From: Granulicella sp. S156
Lineage (GTDB): Bacteria > Acidobacteriota > Terriglobia > Terriglobales > Acidobacteriaceae
Assembly: GCF_009766105.1 (NCBI RefSeq)
Contig: NZ_LMUH01000025.1
Span: forward strand, 501,190-565,189
Direction of reading: 5' to 3'
Length of the DNA stretch: 64,000 nucleotides
Shown: positions 18,542 to 25,976 of the stretch, piece by piece
Numbering within the stretch: the stretch's first letter is position 1
Layout: each line of letters starts with the position of its first letter
Translations under genes and position numbers: made by a program
Notes under the pieces: model-generated
What the model was told of the DNA's origin: nothing
Seen by the model: the letters and a program-made list of their open reading frames with translations, nothing else
Databases searched by the model: none

Positions 18542-20104
18542 GTGACCTTGTCGAAGTCTGAGACCAATTTCATATTCGATGTGGTACGCAGACTGGCCCC
18601 CATCCGCAGCCTTCCAACAACGTCACGCAGGACGCTTTTGGGCGGGCTGGGCGCCACGATGGCGCTTCCTCTACTTCCCGCGATCACGCTGCTTGAGAGC
18701 GCCTCCACGGTGACAGCCGAAGCCGAAACGACTCCCCAGTCAGTGCCGATCAGGCCGCAACCGGTGCCGACGGCTGTGCAGACGGTGGCGACTGCCCAGA
18801 TCTCGACTACGGCAACGAGTGTACTGCCGAACTACTTCATGGGCCTTTCCTACGAGAAAGGCGACTTCGTGACAGAGCTGCTGTTCACAGGAAGTAACTT
18901 GCAGCTTGCCGGGCTATTTAACCGGCTGGGAAATGGAGTGCTGCGCATTGGGGGCAACTCCGTCGACACGACGGTGTGGAACGCAAATGGCGAAGGCAAT
19001 ACGGCCGGCCAGGTCGCTCCTGCTGATATAGAGAACCTTGCCCAGTTTATGGCGCTGACGAACTGGAAGCTGCTGTACGCGCTCAATCTAGCTACGTCGA
19101 CGCCGGCGTTAGCTGCCGCTGAGGCAGCGTATGTCCAGTCAGTGCTGGGGAACGTGCTGCTTGGTTTCGAGATTGGCAATGAGCCGGATGAGTATGGGCT
19201 CAGCTACTTTCCGACAGGTTGGAATCTGACTGCGTTTGAAACGCTGTGGGAGCAGTTCCGCTCGGCGATTGTTGAGGCAGTTCCGGCTGCAGTGATCACA
19301 GGCCCAGCTACAGCGGGAAATATAACGACGTGGACGGCTCCATTTGTGATGGGACCGAATGGCGGGCAGATCGCAGTATTGACGCAGCATTACTATCGCG
19401 GAAATGGCCACTCGGTGAATGCGACGGTGGCGAATCTGGTGTCGGCGGATAACACGATTGTGGCAGACTGTGTGGCACTGAAGTCGTCGGTGGCAGGAGT
19501 GAAGATTCCGTTTCGCTTTGCGGAGACGAACTCATACCTGTACGGCGGGTCTCCCGGTGTAAGCAATGCGTATGCCTCGGCGCTCTGGGCAATCGACCAC
19601 CTGTTTCACATTGCGTATGGCGGAGGCAGCGGCGTAAACATGCAGGGCGGCGACGATGCCTACTACACGCCGATTGAAAACGACAACTCTGTAATTGTGC
19701 AGGCGCAGCCGGAGTACTACGGACTGCTGTTCTTTTCGCTGGCGGGACAAGGAGAACTGCTGCCGACGAAGTTTTCGGTGGCAAATTTCAACGCGACGAT
19801 CTATGCGGTGCGGACGGCAACCGGTGGCTTGAATATCGTGATGGTAAATAAAGAAGTGTTTCAGAGCCTGAAGATCACGATCGACTGCAACCAACAGGTG
19901 AACGCAGCGGATTTGATTGAACTGCAAGGAAGTTCGCTGAGCGCGACTTCCGGACAGACGATCCAGGGCTACTCCGTGACGGTGGATGGGTCGTTTATTC
20001 CAGGGCCAACTTCTGGCTTGCCGTATGCTCCGGAGAATATCTCTTCTTCGTGGGTCACGTGCTATGTGCCGGCAATTTCGGCGGTGCTGTTGCGGGTGTC
20101 GTAA
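18542..20104 (+). CDS. GH79 beta-glucuronidase, Tat-exported (AcGH79-like)
   Basis: Secreted retaining beta-glucuronidase of about 520 residues. The N terminus has a twin-arginine type signal (SRRTLLGGLGATMALPLLP, from residue 29) then a Thr/Pro/Gln-rich linker. The catalytic core shows acid/base E214 in GNEPDE and nucleophile E328 in RFAETNSY. Their 114-residue spacing equals that recalled for the Acidobacterium capsulatum GH79 enzyme. A C-terminal beta-domain follows. GTG 18542 is the first possible start, but GGGAG is too close to it; TTG 18548 has better spacing. A 14-codon frame with its own AGGAG overlaps the start (18517-18561). Proximity to EPS genes making UDP-glucuronate suggests action on glucuronate side groups of that polymer. 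Confidence 0.88.
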   Translation: MTLSKSETNFIFDVVRRLAPIRSLPTTSRRTLLGGLGATMALPLLPAITLLESASTVTAEAETTPQSVPIRPQPVPTAVQTVATAQISTTATSVLPNYFMGLSYEKGDFVTELLFTGSNLQLAGLFNRLGNGVLRIGGNSVDTTVWNANGEGNTAGQVAPADIENLAQFMALTNWKLLYALNLATSTPALAAAEAAYVQSVLGNVLLGFEIGNEPDEYGLSYFPTGWNLTAFETLWEQFRSAIVEAVPAAVITGPATAGNITTWTAPFVMGPNGGQIAVLTQHYYRGNGHSVNATVANLVSADNTIVADCVALKSSVAGVKIPFRFAETNSYLYGGSPGVSNAYASALWAIDHLFHIAYGGGSGVNMQGGDDAYYTPIENDNSVIVQAQPEYYGLLFFSLAGQGELLPTKFSVANFNATIYAVRTATGGLNIVMVNKEVFQSLKITIDCNQQVNAADLIELQGSSLSATSGQTIQGYSVTVDGSFIPGPTSGLPYAPENISSSWVTCYVPAISAVLLRVS

Positions 20105-20133
20105 AGCAGACTGTGCGGCGCTGAATAAAAATT

Positions 20134-20156
20134 TGCGAAGAGGTGGGATCTTCGCA
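20134..20156 (+). terminator. Hairpin after GH79 gene, possible terminator
   Basis: Perfect 8-bp stem TGCGAAGA/TCTTCGCA with a 7-nt loop, 30 bp after the stop codon. No T-run follows, so factor-independent termination is doubtful. Confidence 0.4.
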
Positions 20157-20240
20157 GGGCTCTCTCGCCCCCTATATCAACGATCTGGCGCTGACGGCGC
20201 TCACGTCTAGGGGCGCTGGTGCTCACAAGCATAGGTGCCT

Positions 20241-20541
20241 GCTCTTCCCTAACGTGATACAGCCCATCTGGCGGTCGCCTTCATTCGCGCCTGCAGAGAT
20301 GCCGGAGTGTCAGATTTTCTCTACCTGATCTTCGCCAACACTACAGCGGCGTTCTCAGAATGAACAGTGTAGATCTCCCCCTGCAAAGCTACTCGGTCAC
20401 TCAGACCCGCACATGACCGACCACTACACCCACAACAGCCGTTCCGGTTGGACGCGGCCAAGCGTCTTGACCCTTTCCTCACGCTGGCGCCCCTCGGACT
20501 CAGCTCCTGAATCAAGCCAGCGGGTCAATCAAATCTGAGCT
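20241..20541 (+). pseudogene. Degraded tyrosine recombinase (phage-type integrase), C-terminal part
   Basis: No intact frame exists, but consecutive pieces in shifted frames read like the catalytic C terminus of a tyrosine recombinase. The first is AVAFIRACRDAGVSDF from about 20271. Next, in a second frame from about 20323, comes DLRQHYSGVLRMNSVDLPL (box I, normally HDLRH; the box I His is lost). Last, in a third frame from about 20376, comes AKLLGHSDPHMTDHYTH with the LGH box and the HYTH segment that carries the nucleophilic tyrosine. The third frame runs on to a stop at about 20541. Two frameshifts make it a pseudogene. It marks a former mobile-element boundary between the EPS region and the alpha-glucan region. 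Basis: motif reading by eye, no search run. Confidence 0.65.
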
Positions 20542-20972
20542 AAAAGCGGTATCTGCGGGGTGGAGGTGGGCGCCTTCCTGCTGAAACACGATGTAGCTCT
20601 GAGTAAGTACAACAGCGAGCGGGCTGAAACTCCCTTGATTGCGGAATCTCATAGCGGTGAACCGGAAATAGAATGGCGACCAACCGCCTCATTCGACAGT
20701 GCTTATACGGCAAGGAAAAAACCATCCTCAAATAAGGAAAAATCAATTGCCTAAAACCTCGTCCTCGCGAGAGGGTTCTCGCCGACCGTAGAGCGAGGTT
20801 GTACCGGAACGTCTGCGAGGCAGATCGGAACATCCGACTATCGTCTCCCCGGCCTGATGTGCAAGTGCCAGAACCGTGGACAGCCAGGTTCAGCAACAAC
20901 TGTGTTGCGAGGCCTAGGCGTAGATGCCCCATTCGTTAATCGATCCATAACAGTTGAAGTTTGAGAGGCGAG
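20542..20972. other. Gap before GH87-like gene, no gene seen
   Basis: After the integrase remnant, about 430 bp have no supported coding sequence; the long leftward open frame at 20540-20932 has an Arg/Pro-rich composition unlike real proteins here. The promoter of the following secreted hydrolase is expected in it but no convincing -35/-10 pair was recognised. Confidence 0.5.
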
Positions 20973-23900
20973 ATGAACCTGTCCAAGATGATCGTCAGAA
21001 TCATTCAGTACCTTCGCGCAAGAGACAAGGAACGCGTCGATGCCGTTCAGCGCACGAGATATCTTTCGACACGGCTCGGATTCGCTTTGCTGACAGCCAT
21101 GTGCATTGCAAGCCCATCGACCTTGATGATGGCGCAAACAGCCGGCTCTCCAATACCCCTGGTCGATTTCAATGCCGCGACCAGTTCCGGAGTCCAGACC
21201 AATGGAAAGGTTCTCGGACCGGGCCTCTACTTTGGCCAACTAGCCATGGAGGCAGAAGGGCGTCAAGCTGTCATCATGGTAGGGCAGGCGCAATATGTGT
21301 CGTTCACGCTGACCTCGCCAGCCAACGCAATCACAGTACACTACGCAATTCCAGATGCCCCGGCAGGAAACGGGCTCACGGAGCCTCTCAGTCTTTATGT
21401 CAACAATCAATTCACAACTTCGTTGTCGTTGACTTCGGCCTATAGCTGGCTGTATGGCGCCTACCCATACAGCAAGACACCGACTATCGGAACCGATCGT
21501 ACACAGGCGCCGCACGATTTCTACAACGATGTACGCTACATGTTCTCGTCTACTCTGCCCAAAGGAACAGTGGTCAAGCTTCAGGTTGATTCAGGCGACA
21601 ATGCTCCGTGGTACATCATCAACACCGCAGACTTCGAAACCGTGCCGTCGGCCATTGCTCAGCCGGCCAACTCCATTAACGTCACGCAGGCTCCGTATAA
21701 CGCAGACGACACTGGTGGCAACGACGTAACGTCTGCGCTGCAGAGCGCTATAAACGCTGGGTCTTCCTCTGGACAAATCATCTATTTGCCAACGGGAACC
21801 TACAAAGTTTCCTCTCCTCTTTCGGTCAACAATGTGACCGTCGAGGGTGCCGGCGAGTGGTACACAATGCTCACAGGAAGCGACGTCGGGTTTACAGGTA
21901 ACGAAAATCCGACCAGCACTAATGTGAATATTTCCAATCTCGCCCTCTTTGATAACGCAACAATACGAGATAACAGCACTAGTGCGGATACTGGGTTCAA
22001 CGGCGGCTTCAGCAACTCAATGATCTCCGATGTCTGGATCCAAAACGAAAAGTCCGGCATGTTCGTGCTCGGACCAACCACCGGGCTTACCCTGAACGGT
22101 CTGCGGATCATGGATTTGAAGGCTGACGGTATCAATTTCTGGGCTCAGGATGGCGCGATCACCAACTCAACAATCGAGAACAGCTACATCCGCAACTCTC
22201 AGGACGACAGCATCGCCCTGTTTGCACAGCCCTACGCCGACACAGGAATTACCGTAAATCAGAACACGGTCATCTCCCCCGGCCTGGCAAATGCCATCGC
22301 TGTGTATGGCTCCGGAAGCGGTGACATGATCACGAATAACCTGCTGATGGATCCAGTCCAGGCAGGCAGTTGTATTAATGACGGATTGCGGTTTAGCGCA
22401 ATCGCCAATAGCGGCACACTGACCATCCAGGGCAATACGCTTCAACAGTGCGGCATGTTTGATCCCGGCTTTTTCTTCGGATGGGGAGCGATCTGGTTCT
22501 ACCCGGAGGACGGCAACATCGCCGCGACGGAAAACATCAGCAACAACACGATTGAAGATAGCCCTTATTCGGCCTATATGTTCCTGGGACCCAATTCCAC
22601 GACTGGCGTCAACATCAGCAACGACACCATCACGAATGTCGGAACATACGTCGTTCACACGCAAGGTGATGGTGCTGCCTCCATCTCCAGTACCTCGGCA
22701 AGCGGAGTAACGGATGGAGGCTATCTTAACCTTGGCTGCTCCTGGAGCTTCAATCTCACTACGGAAAGCGACACAGGATGGTCTTCGTCTTCTGAAAACT
22801 GCAATATCCCTGCGGCGAATCCGCTGTGGGTGTATCCGGATGTAGCCACATTCCAGACGACGCAGGGCGCTACTGTTACCCAGAAGATTGCTGTCTACAA
22901 CGCGTCCTACCAGACGACAACGCTTGGTGCTATCACGGCGTCGAGCGGCTTTACGGTCTCTGCCGATGCCAGCAATCCGTGCGGCAGCTCGCTGCAGGGC
23001 GCTGTGAATGGTGGATCAAGCGAGCCGGGTTACTGCCTTGTCGATGTCACTTTCGGTGCATCTGCATCAGGAATTACAACAGGCACGCTTACCATCCCCA
23101 GCAGTGCACCAAACAGTCCAGCAGCTATCATGCTCGTCGGCAGCACCGGAGGAAACTCCATCGCCTCCACCCCCACAGTCACTCCCACCAGCCTCTCCTT
23201 CGGCAACATCCCAGTAGGAACAACTTCAACCGCACTGACCGTAACTCTGAGCAATCCGATTGGAGCTGCGGCTACGTCCGTCAGCATCGTGGCGAGCAAC
23301 AGCTTCTCTGAAACGAACAACTGCGGCAGCACATTGGCAGCCGGCGCTTCATGCACGATCTCCGTGACCTTTACTGCGCCATCCGTTGGGGTGGTGTCCG
23401 GCGTATTGTCCATCACCAACAGCGAGACCAGTTCCCCGCTCACCGTCCCTCTCTCCGGCACCGGCACAAGTGCGCCAACAGCCCCCACGGGATTGAGCGC
23501 AGCTCCGGCGGGAAGCGGTGTCATTGCGCTCTCGTGGACTGCGAGTACTGGTACGGCCCCGATCACCTATAACGTGTATCGCGGCACGGCATCGGGCGGC
23601 GAAAGCACAACGCCTATCACGACGGGCGTGAATGCGACCACGTATGCAGATACGAGCGTCAGCCCCGGATCGACCTACTACTACAAGATCTCCGCAACCA
23701 ATTCCATTGGTTCCAGCGGCACATCCGCAGAGGCATCCGCGACTGCTGAGAGCGCAGTTGTGCAGATCGATGCGGGTGGCGGAGCAACAGGCACCTTTGC
23801 TGCCGACGAGTACTTCAGCACGGGGACCGAATTCACAACGTCATCGACGGTAAGCACTGCCGATGTAATCAACCCTGCTCCCGAAGCGGTATACCAATCC

Positions 23901-25724
23901 GTCCGGTGGGCGCCATCCTTTACCTACACAGTCCCCGGCCTTAGCGCAGGCGCAAGCTATACAGTGAGGCTGCACTTCGCAGAATTGAGTTTTTCGGGGG
24001 CTGGAGAGCGCGTCTTCAACGTCGCCATCAACGGCACTACCGTGCTGAACAATTTCGACGTCTTCGCTGCGTCCGGCGGTGAGAACGTTGCCCTCGTTGA
24101 ACAGTTCAACACAACCGCAACCAGTTCCGGCAACATCGTCATCAGCTTCACGCAAGGGACTGCCGATAATCCCGACATTGCAGGCATCGAAGTCCTGAGC
24201 GCGGGTAGCGTCACCAGGACCGCGCCCTCGGTTCCAGCCGGACTGAGCGCATCTTCGGGCAATGCCTCCGTGGCTCTTACGTGGTCGGCCAGCACAGGCA
24301 CGGCGCCGATCACCTACAACGTCTATCGCGGAACCTCATCGGGCGGTGAAAGCACAACGCCCATTGCAACAAGCATCTCTTCCACCAGCTATACCGACAG
24401 CGGACTGACCAACGGAACCACCTATTACTACAAGGTGTCGTCAACCAATTCGGTTGCCACTAGTGCACAATCCGCAGAGGCATCAGCCAAACCCCAATCA
24501 ACCAGTACGGCACCCAGTGTTCCTGCGGGCTTGACGGCAGCAGCCGGCAACACCTCTGTAGCACTCTCCTGGTCCGCCAGCACAGGCACGACGCCGATCA
24601 CCTACAACGTTTATCGCGGAACCTCATCGGGCGGTGAAAGCACAACACCCATTGCAACAAGCGTCTCTTCCACGAGCTATACCGACAGCGGACTGACCAA
24701 CGGAACCACCTATTACTACAAGGTGTCATCAACTAATTCAGTCACAACAAGCGCGCAATCAGCAGAGGCATCGGCTACCCCGACAGTAGCCAGCAATGCA
24801 TTGGTGCAAATCAACGCGGGCGGCGCGGCGGTTTCGCCATTCATTGCTGATACGGACTTCAATAACGGCAATGTGTCCTCCACGACAACAGCAGTCAGCA
24901 CTGCCGGAATAACGAACGCCGCGCCGCAGGCCGTCTATCAGTCTGTGCGGTGGGCTCCCGCATTTACCTACATCGTGCCCGGACTCACCCCTGGGTCAAG
25001 CTATACGGTACGCCTGCATTTCGCAGAGCTCACTTTCGCAGCATCCGGAGAGCGCATCTTCAACGTCGCGATCAACGGAACCACCGTCCTGAACAACTTC
25101 GATATCTATGCAATCGCGGGCGCCCAATATAAGGCGGTCGTCGAGCAGTTCACAGCAACCGCCGATGCTCTGGGGCAGATCACCATCAGCTTTACGCAGG
25201 GTTCGGCAGACAATCCCGAAGTCGCAGGCATTGAAATCCTGGGATCAGGCACTCTCGGCCAATCCTTATCGGATGTGCTCGAAATTGATGCGGGCAGCGG
25301 CACCGCGATATCGCCCTTTGTCGCGGATGAGGACTTCAACACCGGCAACGAGTGCAGTAGCAGTGCTACGATCACGACCACCAACACTTCCACACCTGCG
25401 CCGGCAGCCGTCTATCAAACGTGTCGCTGGGCCTCGTCGTTCACGTATACGATTCCCGGCCTTTCCGCAGGCGCGACGTACGCAGTGCGTCTGCACTTTG
25501 CAGAGCTGACCTTCAGCGGTGCGGGAGAGCGCGCGTTCAATGTAGCAATCAATGGCACCGCTGAGCTCAACAACTTCGATATTTACGCGACGAGTGGAGC
25601 AGCAAATCAGGCCATCACAGAGCAGTTCGATGCGGCTGCAAGCAGTGCAGGCCAAATTGTCATTGCCTTCACCGCGGGCTCTGCCGACAACCCCGAGGTA
25701 AATGGAATCGAGGTTCTCCAATAG
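20973..25724 (+). CDS. Very large secreted GH87-like alpha-glucanase with FN3 and malectin modules
   Basis: Exported multidomain protein of 1583 residues from ATG 20973 (GAGAGG four bases upstream; a TTG at 20961 is less likely). A long n-region and hydrophobic core end near LMMAQT (signal). Residues about 50-210 match the domain that opens mycodextranases (GPGLYFGQLAMEAEGRQAV, GAYPYSK, HDFYNDVRYMF). Residues 215-575 form a Pectate_lyase_3-type beta-helix with D385 in ADGINF and D411/D412 in NSQDDSIAL, matching the catalytic Asp trio of GH87. Then come two anchor-like beta domains (600-830), FN3 (834-925), malectin (928-1078), FN3 (1081-1176), FN3 (1179-1271) and two malectins (1277-1427, 1435-1583). 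Probable role: cleavage of alpha-1,3/1,4-glucan; the activity is inferred. Confidence 0.8.
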   Translation: MNLSKMIVRIIQYLRARDKERVDAVQRTRYLSTRLGFALLTAMCIASPSTLMMAQTAGSPIPLVDFNAATSSGVQTNGKVLGPGLYFGQLAMEAEGRQAVIMVGQAQYVSFTLTSPANAITVHYAIPDAPAGNGLTEPLSLYVNNQFTTSLSLTSAYSWLYGAYPYSKTPTIGTDRTQAPHDFYNDVRYMFSSTLPKGTVVKLQVDSGDNAPWYIINTADFETVPSAIAQPANSINVTQAPYNADDTGGNDVTSALQSAINAGSSSGQIIYLPTGTYKVSSPLSVNNVTVEGAGEWYTMLTGSDVGFTGNENPTSTNVNISNLALFDNATIRDNSTSADTGFNGGFSNSMISDVWIQNEKSGMFVLGPTTGLTLNGLRIMDLKADGINFWAQDGAITNSTIENSYIRNSQDDSIALFAQPYADTGITVNQNTVISPGLANAIAVYGSGSGDMITNNLLMDPVQAGSCINDGLRFSAIANSGTLTIQGNTLQQCGMFDPGFFFGWGAIWFYPEDGNIAATENISNNTIEDSPYSAYMFLGPNSTTGVNISNDTITNVGTYVVHTQGDGAASISSTSASGVTDGGYLNLGCSWSFNLTTESDTGWSSSSENCNIPAANPLWVYPDVATFQTTQGATVTQKIAVYNASYQTTTLGAITASSGFTVSADASNPCGSSLQGAVNGGSSEPGYCLVDVTFGASASGITTGTLTIPSSAPNSPAAIMLVGSTGGNSIASTPTVTPTSLSFGNIPVGTTSTALTVTLSNPIGAAATSVSIVASNSFSETNNCGSTLAAGASCTISVTFTAPSVGVVSGVLSITNSETSSPLTVPLSGTGTSAPTAPTGLSAAPAGSGVIALSWTASTGTAPITYNVYRGTASGGESTTPITTGVNATTYADTSVSPGSTYYYKISATNSIGSSGTSAEASATAESAVVQIDAGGGATGTFAADEYFSTGTEFTTSSTVSTADVINPAPEAVYQSVRWAPSFTYTVPGLSAGASYTVRLHFAELSFSGAGERVFNVAINGTTVLNNFDVFAASGGENVALVEQFNTTATSSGNIVISFTQGTADNPDIAGIEVLSAGSVTRTAPSVPAGLSASSGNASVALTWSASTGTAPITYNVYRGTSSGGESTTPIATSISSTSYTDSGLTNGTTYYYKVSSTNSVATSAQSAEASAKPQSTSTAPSVPAGLTAAAGNTSVALSWSASTGTTPITYNVYRGTSSGGESTTPIATSVSSTSYTDSGLTNGTTYYYKVSSTNSVTTSAQSAEASATPTVASNALVQINAGGAAVSPFIADTDFNNGNVSSTTTAVSTAGITNAAPQAVYQSVRWAPAFTYIVPGLTPGSSYTVRLHFAELTFAASGERIFNVAINGTTVLNNFDIYAIAGAQYKAVVEQFTATADALGQITISFTQGSADNPEVAGIEILGSGTLGQSLSDVLEIDAGSGTAISPFVADEDFNTGNECSSSATITTTNTSTPAPAAVYQTCRWASSFTYTIPGLSAGATYAVRLHFAELTFSGAGERAFNVAINGTAELNNFDIYATSGAANQAITEQFDAAASSAGQIVIAFTAGSADNPEVNGIEVLQ
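24220..24800 (+). repeat. Tandem FN3 coding duplication
   Basis: Two adjacent fibronectin-III modules of the GH87-like gene are close copies at DNA level with a period of about 294 bp; for example TCATCGGGCGGTGAAAGCAC occurs at both 24330 and 24624, and a diverged third copy lies near 23590. This is a recent in-gene duplication. Confidence 0.85.
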
Positions 25725-25738
25725 TTCTTGAATAAGAG

Positions 25739-25765
25739 CCGGGGCTCGGCGATGCCGAGCCCCGG
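25739..25765 (+). terminator. Strong GC hairpin after the GH87-like gene
   Basis: A perfect 12-bp stem CCGGGGCTCGGC/GCCGAGCCCCGG with loop GAT begins 14 bp after the stop codon. Stability and position fit a transcript end, although no T-run follows on either strand. Confidence 0.6.
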
Positions 25766-25822
25766 ATAGCCAAAGAACTGTAGCGCTTCTGACTGAATAG
25801 AATCAACGCAATGCCATCCCAC

Positions 25823-25858
25823 AAATCTAGAAATCATGGGAGACCCATCTCTAGATTT
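25823..25858. repeat. Two-part hairpin between convergent genes
   Basis: Outer arms AAATCTAGA/TCTAGATTT (9 bp) enclose inner arms ATGGG/CCCAT (5 bp) around AGA. A further CCCATTC/GAATGGG hairpin follows at 25918-25934. They lie between the convergent GH87-like and regulator genes and may end the leftward transcript or be REP-like elements. Confidence 0.5.
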
Positions 25859-25976
25859 CTCTGATTACCCCGTACCCACGAGAGCGCATTTATGTCATTC
25901 GCACCCGATACACCCCACCCATTCAAAGAATGGGACATTATGTCCGCTGACGCAGCCCACATGCTTTGCAATTCCG

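Noticed and set aside
20540-20932. Leftward 130-codon frame in the gap before the GH87-like gene
   Set aside because: Arg/Pro/Ser-rich composition and no start context; judged a chance frame.
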